Of a DNA stretch of 64,000 nt, positions 15,673 through 24,351 are shown piece after piece. The notes below the pieces were generated by a model. The model was not told the DNA's origin. It made no database searches and saw nothing but the letters and a program-made list of their open reading frames with translations. Source of the DNA: Cytophagales bacterium (GTDB lineage: Bacteria > Bacteroidota > Bacteroidia > Cytophagales > 172606-1). The translations under genes were made by a program, and so were the position numbers. Location: the NCBI GenBank assembly GCA_030446715.1, contig JAUJMU010000004.1:294931-358930 (forward strand). Reading direction: 5' to 3'. How positions within the stretch are numbered: the first letter of the stretch is position 1; every line of letters starts with the position of its first letter.

Positions 15673-16098
15673 TCATACCTGCGTACTGGCGTAGTGATCG
15701 GCCAGAATCTGTTCCAGTGCCTCGGGCGTAAGTGGTTTGGTAATGCAGGCCTTGATCAGCGGGTAATTGCCTGCCCTTTTCATATCGGGTGGATTGATGC
15801 CGGAAGAAACCATGTAAAGCAGAGACTGCCCGGTCAGACTATCGGGCAGGGTGCTGTACTCATTCATAAAATCCCAACCGCTGAAAACCGGCATATCCAT
15901 ATCCGGCAGGATTACCTCCGGAGCAGGGTTGCTGCCTTCCATCCCCTCCTTCAGGACGCCTAGGGCATCCACCAGCCCATCCTCAAAAGCGTCCGCTGCG
16001 GCCGGCCAGTTGTGCTTCCGCAGGAGCAGTTTGGTAATTTTATTACTCACGGGGTCATCATCAATGACCATTACCCTGACAATGGTAGTCTGCTCCAT
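15673..16098 (-). CDS. Single-domain response regulator (CheY-like)
   Basis: Receiver-only protein of about 141 residues. The acidic pocket is VMVIDDDPVSN, the phosphoacceptor is the first Asp of DMDMPVFSGWDF, and the conserved Lys lies in ITKPLTPEALEQIL. The Thr/Ser switch position is in LLYMVSSG. I chose the ATG at 16098 (MEQTTIVRV), which puts the receiver at the usual distance from the N-terminus; an ATG at 16158 would add a 20-residue leader. It is immediately downstream of the broken hybrid kinase and is probably its output or phosphorelay partner. No DNA-binding domain is present. Confidence 0.85.
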   Translation of the reverse strand: MEQTTIVRVMVIDDDPVSNKITKLLLRKHNWPAAADAFEDGLVDALGVLKEGMEGSNPAPEVILPDMDMPVFSGWDFMNEYSTLPDSLTGQSLLYMVSSGINPPDMKRAGNYPLIKACITKPLTPEALEQILADHYASTQV

Positions 16099-16167
16099 AT
16101 TTTGCGTCAGTAAATTAAAAAGGATAAAATCTGCCTTAACTGCGTTTGCGTTAGCCATTAAACTGTC

Positions 16168-18122
16168 TCAGCCAGCTCTCAGCTCAGTTGCTGCCAGCAC
16201 CAAGTCCCGGTCAATGGCTTCTGCAACCTTGTCCAACGCTCCGTCGTCACCCTGATGCTCAACCAGCTTTACTGCTTCCAATCAATTTGCCCAGCCGGTG
16301 TGCCTCCAGCAGATGCAGAAGGGCTTTAATCCGGTGGGCAAGCCGGCTCAGAACCTTACTGTCCCGGTCCAAAAGACTGGTTCTGAATTCCTCACGGTAG
16401 GTTTCCAGTTCTTCTGCGCTGATCATGATCAGAGCGGTCAGGTCTGTGGGTTCGTGTCCGGCCAGTTCAATGCATCCCTTCATGCTGATCACCGGACCCG
16501 CTGACGGGAATCCGGACCGGTCTTTCATCCCTTTAGCCGGATTTCCGGACTGCGTATCGGCTGCATTGCCCGCCGTCTCCGGAGGTCGCCGGCCGGCAAT
16601 GCAGGCGGAAATACAGTTCAGCAGTTCTTCGGGAATAAATGGCTTGCTGAAAAACGCGGCAAAACCGGCTGCCATGGCTTTTTCGGTCACCTCCTTCCAC
16701 TTTCGGCCGAAAAGGCGATGACCGGCAAATAGCGGTACTTTTCGCTTTCCAGCCGGCGGATTTTCCGGATTGCCTCGTACCCGTTCAGTTCCGGCATCTG
16801 GAGGTCCATCAGGACCAGGTCGTAATCCTTCTGCATTACTTTTTCCACTGCCAAAACTCCGTTTGCGGCCACATCAAACTGCGCGCCCCATTTTGCCAGA
16901 AACCGCGTGATTACAAACACATTGATCTGACTGTCTTCGGCCACCAGCAATATTTTCCCTTTGAGGATTTGCGGATCAGCGGTAATCTTTGCCGGAGCCG
17001 CCGGCCCGTAGGCTTCAGCCCCTTTTTCAACCCAAGCGTAAAAAAGAACTTTGACCCTCTGCCAGGCTCACTCTCCACGGCCAGCCTGCTGCCGTACAGC
17101 TGGAGCAGTTTGCGGCTGATCGAAAGGCCAAGGCCGGTGCCGCCAAACTGCTCCCGGATCCCCGGGTCCGCCTGCTCAAACTCTTCAAAGATCTGCTGCT
17201 GCTTCTCCGGGGGAATGCCAATTCCGGTATCAATCACCGAAAAATCAATGGACAGAAATTCGTCGCCGATCTCCCTGGCTTCCAGCCTGACCTTTACGGA
17301 ACCCTGCGGCGTGAATTTGAGGGCATTGCCAATCAGATTGGTAAGCACCTGGGTTATTTTCACCGGATCTCCCTGAAACAAGAGCCGGTATCTGTTCGTC
17401 AATCTCGGCGTGGAGGGTCAGTCCTTTTTCATCGGCCATTACCCGCAGACTGGCCAGCGTACTGAAGATCAGTTCCCGGATCGGAAAACTTTTCTCTTCC
17501 AGTTCCATCTTTCCCGACTCAATGCGGCTCAGGTCCAGCACATCATTGATGAGGCTGAGCAAGTGCCCGGATGAATACTGCAGTACGTTCAGCAGGGAAG
17601 TCTGCTCCGGCGTGGGACCAGTCCCCTTCAGCAGATTGACAATTCCGACTACCGCATTGAGCGGCGTACGGATCTCGTGGCTGATCGTGGACAGCAGGGC
17701 TGCCTTGGCCCGGGTGGCTTCCTCGGCTTTCTTTCTGGCGTGCAGCAGCTCCATTTCGTACTTTTTGCGGTCCGTGAGGTTAACTATGGTGAGGCGGATC
17801 AGCATGGGCTTGCCGTCTTTATCTTTCAGCAGCACGGAGTTGACCAGGGCCGGGAAAGAAGTGCGGTCCTTACGGGAAATGCTGTAATTCAGTTCATTGG
17901 TAAACCCCTGCATCCGGAGCAGGGGCGCGTGATGGGTTTCAAAGAATATCTTGCCCCCGGTGGTAAAAAGGGTCTGGATCTTTTGGTCCCGATCAGTTCC
18001 TCCTTGCCATACCCGGTCCATCTGAGCAGCGTCAGGTTGAGCTTTACAATGGTGCCGTCGGGCAGCGTGGAAACGTAGCCGCAAGGCGCATTTTCATACA
18101 GATCCTCCGCACTTTCCTCCAT
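16168..18122 (-). pseudogene. Hybrid sensor histidine kinase (PAS-HisKA-HATPase-REC-HPt), broken by five frameshifts
   Basis: Pieces in different frames join into one protein. A PAS domain (DLYENAPCGYVSTLPDG, from 18122) is followed by a second part of the PAS region and a HisKA domain (LLSTISHEIRTPLNAVVG, His present). Then come HATPase_c (NLIGNALKFTP, DTGIGIPPE, GGTGLGLSISRKL), a receiver (LVLMDLQMPELNGY, Asp present) and an HPt-like tail (LSRLAHRIKALLHLL), ending at 16168. Frame breaks fall near 17930, 17395, 16925, 16690 and 16270. The PAS sequence is of the RsbP-like type that pairs with an RsbQ hydrolase, and a hydrolase remnant lies just upstream. All motif residues are intact, so the breaks are either recent mutations or sequence errors. 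Confidence 0.85.
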
Positions 18123-18183
18123 TTAAATCTCTGTATGATGGTATCGGGCAACTGGCATCCGGGTAATGGGTCAGGGTGTGGGA

Positions 18184-18630
18184 TCAGGCGGCCAAAAACG
18201 CTTTGATGGCGGCGGTGGTTTCTTCCGGGGCACTCAGATTCGGACAGTGCCCGGTGGCTTCCAGCAATACCATGCTGCTGCCGGCAATCTGCTGATGTAC
18301 GCAGGTGCCCACTTCCACCGGCGCAATGGCGTCATCGGTACACTGCAGAATCAAGGTTTTAGTCTTCAGCTTTGGCAGATCGGCCCGGTTATCGGACAGA
18401 AAGGTGGTACGGGCAAATTGCTTGACAATCTCAGGGTCGGCCTGGCAAAATTTGTTGGTCAGTTCTTCACCCAGTTCCGGTCTTTCGGCATTGCCCATAA
18501 TCACCGGTCCCATTGTACTCGACCAGCCAAGGTAATTGTCATCCAGAAACTCCAGCAAGCCCCCGATGTCTTCCTCCGAAAACCCGCCAAAATAATCCCC
18601 GTCGTTGATGTAGCACGGGGTGATTACCAA
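18184..18630 (-). pseudogene. RsbQ-like alpha/beta hydrolase, N-terminally truncated
   Basis: A 148-residue C-terminal half of an RsbQ/KAI2-type hydrolase: PCYINDGDYFGGFSEEDI, FLDDNYLGWSSTM, the catalytic Asp region LILQCTDDAIAPVEVG and the catalytic His in EATGHCPNLS. The N-terminal half (nucleophile Ser elbow, normally GHSVS) is missing. The 320 nt upstream (18631-18951) hold no coding sequence I can match, so this is a real truncation rather than a single frameshift. In relatives RsbQ supplies the signal to a PAS-domain phosphatase or kinase encoded next door, which fits the neighbouring gene. Confidence 0.82.
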
Positions 18631-18951
18631 TGCAGACCTGCCGTTTTTTAGAGTACGGTAAAACTATGGCCTGAAGCGTTTATGAGGGCCGTTGAAAATT
18701 TCCCGGACCAAACCAGGGTAATATTCAACTCTAAACATGGTGACATTTACCGGTGTTGCCGGGATAACGCGGTGCAACTGGCCGGAAGCAGGAATTGCTC
18801 AGCAAGCAAGGCTTTCGCAGTGATACATTTTTTGAAAAACGAAAGGAGTTCTATCCGCCGGAAAGGAAAAAATTGCCGGAACATTACATCTGAAAAAGCC
18901 AGAAACGGGAGCCGGCCAACCCGGAAGCGGTTACCACTGCCCGGTTAGCTT

Positions 18952-20049
18952 TTAAGGAATTAACGAATGAATAATCCGCCGTAGCCCGGGGTATACTTTT
19001 TCCATCCGGCTGAGGTAAGCAAACTGGGCCCGGGCCCGCTGAAGGTTGTGCCCTGGAAAGGCAGTTTTATAGTAAGTGTCGCCGTCGAGGTAGTCAGTCA
19101 GGAAGCGGACCCCCATGAGGTAAGGCATGAGTTTGCAACCCAACGGCAGCGATGCTACCTCGGCCGGTGTCAGAAAAGAACCCATTTCCTCCAGATAGCC
19201 TCTGGCACAGGCTTCAAACATACCGGTGTCGAAATCGATCCGGGACAGATCAGCTTCGTCTTCAGCGGCCGTGCAGGCGGTAGTCCGGATGGAGTCGCCG
19301 AAGTCGCAGGCCACGTAGCCGGGCATTACCGTGTCGAGGTCCACCACGCACAAGGCCTGTTCGTGTTCGTCGAGCAGCACGTTATTGAATTTGGTGTCGT
19401 TGTGCGTAATGCGGAGCGGCAGTTTTCCTTCGCGGCCCAGTTGCAGAATTGCGGTCATCTCCCCGGCCCGCCGGTTGACAAATGCGACTTCCGGGGCAAT
19501 CTCCCTGGCACGGCCCCGGGAGTCCGCCGCCAGTACCGCCGCGAATATCCGCAGCCGCCTTTCGATGTCGTGGAAATGGGGCAGCGTTTCGTGCAGTTCC
19601 GCGGCCGGCAAGTCGGCCAGCAGGGCGCCGAACCGGCCGAAAGCCTTTCCGCCCTGATAGGCCTGTGCGGGCGTACGCACCAGATCGTAGCTTTTCGCGC
19701 CGGGAATCAAAAGATAAAGTCGCCAGAAATTACCATCCGGGTCGCGGTGGAAGCTGCTTCCATCCAGGGTATAAATCACCGTCAGCGTCTGCCGGTCGGG
19801 ATCGTTGCCGGGTACAGCCATCAGCTTTTGCCGCAGGTGCGCAGTAACGCGGCCGATGTTTTCCATCAACTGCGGAATCTGCCGGAAAATGTGGTGATTA
19901 ATGCGCTGCAGCAGGTATTCGGGGCAACCGGGTGCGGTATTCCGGACGCGGTAGGTATCGTGAATATGGCCGGAAACGAAAGGCACCACGGCCCCGGCAT
20001 CTCCCCGGATAACGAACTGTGCCAGTATTTTGCCCAGGTGTAAAGACAC
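18952..20049 (-). CDS. N-acetylhexosamine kinase-like phosphotransferase (NahK/aminoglycoside-phosphotransferase fold)
   Basis: A 365-residue kinase of the aminoglycoside phosphotransferase fold. The catalytic loop is ITHNDTKFNNVLLDE (Brenner-type HxDxxxxN), the Mg-binding DLDT follows in CVVDLDTVMPG, and the late helix contains KTAFPGHNLQRARAQF. This architecture matches Bifidobacterium-type NahK, which makes GlcNAc- or GalNAc-1-phosphate. The upstream gene encodes a sugar-1-phosphate nucleotidyltransferase-like protein with a gap of 7 nt. Together they could form UDP-HexNAc or a related sugar nucleotide from salvaged amino sugar. Substrate assignment is inference. Confidence 0.82.
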   Translation of the reverse strand: MSLHLGKILAQFVIRGDAGAVVPFVSGHIHDTYRVRNTAPGCPEYLLQRINHHIFRQIPQLMENIGRVTAHLRQKLMAVPGNDPDRQTLTVIYTLDGSSFHRDPDGNFWRLYLLIPGAKSYDLVRTPAQAYQGGKAFGRFGALLADLPAAELHETLPHFHDIERRLRIFAAVLAADSRGRAREIAPEVAFVNRRAGEMTAILQLGREGKLPLRITHNDTKFNNVLLDEHEQALCVVDLDTVMPGYVACDFGDSIRTTACTAAEDEADLSRIDFDTGMFEACARGYLEEMGSFLTPAEVASLPLGCKLMPYLMGVRFLTDYLDGDTYYKTAFPGHNLQRARAQFAYLSRMEKVYPGLRRIIHSLIP

Positions 20050-20056
20050 TATGCTG

Positions 20057-20971
20057 TTATTTATTACTCCAAAGCTGCTCAGGGTAGGCTCCTTCTTTCA
20101 CGAGAGCCGCCAGTTTGCCAACTACCATCGGTTTGTCTTCGAGGTAGGTAACCCCAAACCAGTTGGCGGTAGTCGGCAGAACCTTTACCTGCACCAACCC
20201 CTCTCCCACCAGCCGGTTGACCAGTACGGGCAGATAAAACTCCGATTTGAGTTCTTTTCCCTCCTGCTCCAGAAACCTCCCGAAATACTGCCGGCAGTAG
20301 CCAAAGACCGAAGGCGTAAAGCCCATCATGTTCATGGAAACGGATTCGTCACCGGACAAAATCCCTTCGTTTCCTGCCTCGTCCTGGTACACAATGCCGC
20401 GTCCGGTACGGCGGATGCTGGTCCTTTCGGTTACACTGCGCAGGTTGCCGGCGGCATTCATCTCACAGATTCCCCGGGCCACCGGGCCATGATCGGAAAG
20501 GGTACTGTTCAGCTGGTAACCGACAATCGCGTATTGATTCCCCGATGGGTCAGGCAGGTTCCGGAGAAACTCCGAAATGATTTTGAAGGATTGGGTACCG
20601 TAAAAATCATCGCCGTTGATTACGGCAAACGGTTCATTTATCTTCTGGCCGGCCAGCATGACGGCGTGGCCCGTGCCCCAGGGCTTCTGTCGTCCTTCCG
20701 GTGCGGTGAAGCCTTCCGGCAGGTAATTCAGTTCCTGAAACACGTACTCCACTGGTATGTGCCGGGAGAGCGGCGTAAAAAACTGTTCGGTGAAAACCGG
20801 CTCAAGACTCTCGCGGATCACAAACACCACTTTGCCGAAACCAGCCCTTACGGCATCATAGACCGAGTAGTCAATGATGGTTTCGCCCGACGGGCCAAAA
20901 GGATCGAGTTGCTTCAGCCGGCCGTATCGGCTTCCCATGCCAGCGGCCAGTACGAGTAAGGTAGGTTTCAT
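20057..20971 (-). CDS. Sugar-phosphate nucleotidyltransferase family protein
   Basis: A 304-residue Rossmann-like nucleotidyltransferase. The nucleotide-binding start is LLVLAAGMGSRYGRLKQ (glycine-rich GxGxR), followed by PFGPSGETIIDYSVYDA, the metal-binding FAVINGDDFYG (the D-D pair), and PWGTGHAVMLA. It likely couples a sugar-1-phosphate to UTP or another NTP. It is co-transcribed with the hexosamine kinase-like gene just downstream, and a repeat-rich 150-nt gap separates it from nagB. The exact sugar cannot be read from sequence. Confidence 0.85.
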   Translation of the reverse strand: MKPTLLVLAAGMGSRYGRLKQLDPFGPSGETIIDYSVYDAVRAGFGKVVFVIRESLEPVFTEQFFTPLSRHIPVEYVFQELNYLPEGFTAPEGRQKPWGTGHAVMLAGQKINEPFAVINGDDFYGTQSFKIISEFLRNLPDPSGNQYAIVGYQLNSTLSDHGPVARGICEMNAAGNLRSVTERTSIRRTGRGIVYQDEAGNEGILSGDESVSMNMMGFTPSVFGYCRQYFGRFLEQEGKELKSEFYLPVLVNRLVGEGLVQVKVLPTTANWFGVTYLEDKPMVVGKLAALVKEGAYPEQLWSNK

Positions 20972-20984
20972 AAGCTTAGCTGGT

Positions 20985-21090
20985 TGAATTGCTGAATTGC
21001 TGGATTGTTTTCTGAAAAATTATTCTGACCCTGCGGCCCCTTAACACTTAAGCCATTCAGCCATATAACATAACAATTCAACAATTAAAA
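20985..21090. repeat. Intergenic imperfect inverted repeat, GTTGAATTGCTGAATTG family
   Basis: GGTTGAATTGCTGAATTGC on the left and the reverse-type CATATAACATAACAATTCAAC on the right face each other across ~50 nt and could form a long hairpin. Close relatives occur at 25398-25508 and 29680-29770, with a shorter piece at 29985-30015. Confidence 0.65.
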
Positions 21091-21124
21091 TACAACCTCA
21101 CTTGTCAGTACAGCTAATGGCTGT

Positions 21125-23038
21125 TCAAAACCGGTGCCGGACAAAGGCCTCAATGGCCTCGTATTCTGTCAGGCCCAACTGATCGTACAGTTCGGCGGTG
21201 GTCCGGTTGCGGTCTTCGGCCCGCTGCCAGAATTCCCGCTTGTCGTTGCCAGGGAATACGGGGCTGTCTTTCTGCGACTGGTGCTTGAAAATCGCCTGCC
21301 GCTTGCGCAAAAGTTCTTCGGGGCTGATCGGCACGGCCATTTCAATGTCTTCTACATCCCACTCCTGCCAGGCACCGCGGTACAGCCACACATAGCATTC
21401 TTTCAGCCATTCTTCGCCTTTCAGCCGTTCCAGGGCACCGAAAATGGCATCAAGGCAGACTTTGTGCGTACCGTGGGGATCACGGAGGTCACCGGCGGCG
21501 AAAATCTGGTGCGGCTGTATTTCCTGTAAAAGTTTGGCCACTACCTTAATATCGGCTTCACTCAACGGCTTTTTCTTCACCTGACCTGTTTCGTAAAAAG
21601 GCATGTTCAGGAAGTGTACGTTCTGTTCCTTCACGCCGCAGAACCGGCAGGCAGCCGAAGCTTCGCCCTTCCGGATCAGGCCCTTGATCTCCTGCACCAC
21701 CGGCACATCTTCCTGACCTAATTTTTTGACCCTCAGGAATTCCACGAGGTCATGGTGCAGCTGTTTCACCTGATCACTGCAGAAGCTGTATTTTTTGGCA
21801 AAGCCCAGCATGAAGTCGGCGTAACGGCGGGCATCGTCGTCGAAAACGGCAATGTTGCCGGAAGTCTGGTAGGCTACGTGCACGTCGTGGCCCTGATCCA
21901 CCAGGCGCAGCAGGGTACCGCCCATGGAGATTACGTCGTCGTCAGGGTGCGGACTGAAAATCACCGAACGCTTTCGGGCCGGCAGGGCACGCTCCGGACG
22001 GTTGGTGTCGTCGGAATTTGGCTTGCCGCCGGGCCAGCCGGTAATGGTATTCTGTATGGAATTGAATACCTGAATATTCAGCTGGTAGGCGTTTCCCGCG
22101 TGCACCAGCAGATCCACCAAACCGGCCTCCTTGTAATCTTCGTCGGTGAGTTTGAGAATAGGCTTGCGCGATTTGGTACTCAGCCAGATCACCGCCCGGC
22201 GCGTCAGCTGCGGATTCCAGTTGCACAATCCAACCAGCCACGGGGTTTTGATCCGGGCCAGTTCGAGAGCCGCAAATTCGTCCACCATCACACTGATGTC
22301 GGGGTGCTCCTGCAGAAAGGAAGCCGGTACCTCATCAGATACTTTTCCTTCCACTGTTTTCTGCAAAATCTTGGCTTTGGCCTCGCCCCACGCCATCAGG
22401 AAAATCTTGCGGGCCTTCATGATGGTGCCAACGCCCATGGTGATGGCCCGCAGCGGTACGTATTCTTCCTTGATGAAGTCCTTGGTGGCATCGGCAATGG
22501 TGAGCGGGTCGAGCTTGACGAGGCGGGTCAGTGAATTGATTCCCGAACCCGGTTCGTTGAAACCGATGTGACCGGTACGGCCGATGCCCAGCACCTGCAC
22601 GTCAATGCCGCCCAGTTTATCAATTTTCCGTTCGTAGGCATCGCAGAACTCCTTGACTTTCTCAATCGGCAGCGTACCGTCGGGGATGTTGACGTTTTCG
22701 GGCTTGATGTCAATGTGATTGAACAGGTGTTCGTTCATGAAGAACACGTAGCTCTGCAGCGCATCGGGCTGCATCGGGTAGTATTCGTCGAGGTTGAAAG
22801 TGACTACATTCCGGAAGCTGAGGTTTTCATCCTTGTGCAGCCGGACCAGTTCCTGATACACCCGGATCGGGGAAGAACCTGTGGCGAGGCCAAGCACAGC
22901 CGTTTCGCCCCGGCCGGCTTTCTCCCGGATGGTTTTGGCTATTTCGCGGGCTACGTGGACAGCCCCGCTTTTTTCATCTTTAAAAATGGTGACCGGTAGT
23001 TTCTCCAGACTTCTTTCGGAATAATTCAGGACTTCCAT
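21125..23038 (-). CDS. nagB: Glucosamine-6-phosphate deaminase fused to a PIG-L deacetylase domain
   Basis: Converts glucosamine-6-phosphate to fructose-6-phosphate and ammonia. Residues ~20-275 are NagB-like: AVLGLATGSSPIRVYQEL (phosphate loop), TFNLDEYYPM (catalytic Asp/Glu region), GIGRTGHIGFNEPGS. Residues ~350-637 are a PIG-L/LmbE-type domain with the zinc motif SPHPDDDVISMGGTL and a late DPHGTHKV. The 637-residue two-domain layout is typical of Bacteroidota NagB. The fused part suggests coupled deacetylation, though its substrate is not established. The ROK kinase gene lies 11 nt upstream on the same strand, giving an amino-sugar catabolic pair. Confidence 0.94.
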   Translation of the reverse strand: MEVLNYSERSLEKLPVTIFKDEKSGAVHVAREIAKTIREKAGRGETAVLGLATGSSPIRVYQELVRLHKDENLSFRNVVTFNLDEYYPMQPDALQSYVFFMNEHLFNHIDIKPENVNIPDGTLPIEKVKEFCDAYERKIDKLGGIDVQVLGIGRTGHIGFNEPGSGINSLTRLVKLDPLTIADATKDFIKEEYVPLRAITMGVGTIMKARKIFLMAWGEAKAKILQKTVEGKVSDEVPASFLQEHPDISVMVDEFAALELARIKTPWLVGLCNWNPQLTRRAVIWLSTKSRKPILKLTDEDYKEAGLVDLLVHAGNAYQLNIQVFNSIQNTITGWPGGKPNSDDTNRPERALPARKRSVIFSPHPDDDVISMGGTLLRLVDQGHDVHVAYQTSGNIAVFDDDARRYADFMLGFAKKYSFCSDQVKQLHHDLVEFLRVKKLGQEDVPVVQEIKGLIRKGEASAACRFCGVKEQNVHFLNMPFYETGQVKKKPLSEADIKVVAKLLQEIQPHQIFAAGDLRDPHGTHKVCLDAIFGALERLKGEEWLKECYVWLYRGAWQEWDVEDIEMAVPISPEELLRKRQAIFKHQSQKDSPVFPGNDKREFWQRAEDRNRTTAELYDQLGLTEYEAIEAFVRHRF

Positions 23039-23049
23039 GTTTTATTTTT

Positions 23050-24018
23050 TTAAGTGAGTGAATGAGCGGTTTTTTCCACTTTCTGCCACGCAAGGGCGGC
23101 TGCGCCAAGCACGGCGGCATCCGAATGCGGCAAGGCAGAAGGCAGCAGGGGTATATCGGGATTATAAAGGAAAAGCATATACTGCTTCAGGTAACGCGCA
23201 GTGGGTTCCATCAGCAACTGACCGGCGCCGGCCAATCCACCAAACAGGATAATGGCTTCCGGACTGGTATGCGCAACTGCATCAGCCAGTTTCAGCCCGA
23301 GCACTCTGCCGGTATAATCGAAGGCTTCCAGCGCAACCGGATCACCGGCGGTGGCAGCTTCGCTGATCTGGCGGGCAGTGAGGGCATTGTAGCTATACTC
23401 CCGCAGTACACTTGGGGCGGTTCGCTGCGAAAGGAAATGGAATACAGTCCTTTTCAGACCATTGGCCGACACGTAAGTTTCAAGGCAACCCTTCCGGCCG
23501 CATGCACAGTCACGGCCGTCAATATCCACGCAGATGTGGCCCATCTCGCCGGCCAGACCGTCGCTGCCGGACACCACTTCGCCGTTGACCACTATGCCGC
23601 TGCCCAGACCGGTGCCCAGGGTAATCAGGACAAAGTGCCGGAAAGACCGGGCCGCACCAAAAAGCATTTCGCCGAGTGCGGTGGCATTGGCATCGTTGTC
23701 CAGTGATACGGGAATGTCGTAATGCTGCGAAAGGGCTTCCACGAAATTTACCCGGCCGCCCCAGTTCAGGTTTGCGGCCTGAACGGTGCCGTAACGGTTG
23801 TTCCCCGCCGGGGCACCCACTCCGATTCCCACCACTTCTCCGCCCATCTGGTCCCTTCCGGCTTCAATCTCGCGGCTCAGCTGGCGGATATAAGCCGGGA
23901 AATCAGCCGCTGACCGGGTATCAAAGGTCTGCCGCCACCGGATTTCGCCCGACCGGGTTACGGCTCCCAGCGTGGTTGTGGTACCTCCCAGATCAACTCC
24001 GATCACTACGTTTTCCAT
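23050..24018 (-). CDS. ROK-family sugar kinase (N-acetylglucosamine/glucokinase-like)
   Basis: A 322-residue ROK kinase: N-terminal ATP loop GVDLGGTTTTLGAV, sugar-binding NLNWGG and LDNDANATALGE (catalytic Asp), the adenosine motif ITLGTGLGSGIVVNG, and the ROK zinc site GRDCACGRKGCLETY. Next to nagB, the most sensible substrate is GlcNAc or glucosamine, but ROK specificity cannot be read reliably. It is the first gene of the minus-strand operon running through nagB, with a well-formed promoter and operator-like dyads upstream, divergent to a LacI-type regulator. Confidence 0.92.
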   Translation of the reverse strand: MENVVIGVDLGGTTTTLGAVTRSGEIRWRQTFDTRSAADFPAYIRQLSREIEAGRDQMGGEVVGIGVGAPAGNNRYGTVQAANLNWGGRVNFVEALSQHYDIPVSLDNDANATALGEMLFGAARSFRHFVLITLGTGLGSGIVVNGEVVSGSDGLAGEMGHICVDIDGRDCACGRKGCLETYVSANGLKRTVFHFLSQRTAPSVLREYSYNALTARQISEAATAGDPVALEAFDYTGRVLGLKLADAVAHTSPEAIILFGGLAGAGQLLMEPTARYLKQYMLFLYNPDIPLLPSALPHSDAAVLGAAALAWQKVEKTAHSLT

Positions 24019-24071
24019 ACGGTCAGGGGCGTTGAAATTTGACTTTCACAAGTTGACGTCTTTTGACGTCC

Positions 24072-24103
24072 CAAATTTATTTATAGTTCTTCTCAAAAAC
24101 AAA
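24072..24103 (-). promoter_or_regulatory. Bacteroidota-type promoter for the ROK kinase-nagB operon
   Basis: On the minus strand TTTG (24103-24100) and TAAATTTG (24079-24072) match the -33/-7 consensus TTTG and TAnnTTTG with a 20-nt spacer. The -7 box lies about 54 nt before the ATG at 24018. A TTGACGTC direct repeat just downstream (about 24053-24071) overlaps the likely start region. Confidence 0.65.
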
Positions 24104-24120
24104 CAATTTGTTCAAAAAGT

Positions 24121-24132
24121 GTGTGCGCACAC
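24121..24132. promoter_or_regulatory. Perfect 12-bp palindrome, LacI-type operator candidate
   Basis: GTGTGCGCACAC is a perfect dyad with a central CG, as in many LacI/GalR-family operators. It lies 18 nt upstream of the -33 box of the ROK promoter and 220 nt before the LacI-type gene. Confidence 0.55.
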
Positions 24133-24145
24133 GCAAAAGTTTACC

Positions 24146-24171
24146 ATATTGCGTTACCGTACACGCAATAT
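24146..24171. promoter_or_regulatory. 9-bp inverted repeat with 8-nt spacer, second operator candidate
   Basis: ATATTGCGT (24146-24154) and ACGCAATAT (24163-24171) are exact reverse complements. It lies in the same divergent region as the 24121 palindrome and is a likely binding site for the adjacent LacI-family protein or another dimeric regulator. Confidence 0.55.
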
Positions 24172-24351
24172 ATAGAGCAGCATTTTATCTTTTCGGGCCG
24201 GAGACTATTTTACTGTAACAAATAATATAATTATTCTTACAAATCCCTTACTGATTATGAATTTAAAAACAAGTTTTACAGCCATTACCGGCCCTGCCTG
24301 CCTACCGGGACTAATTTTCAATTATCAATTGTCAATTGTCAAGTAACCCCC

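Noticed and set aside
18631-18951. Open frame on the plus strand (about 18682-18948) in the gap upstream of the RsbQ remnant
   Set aside because: No motif, poor composition and no conserved start context. It is treated as noncoding residue of a decayed locus.
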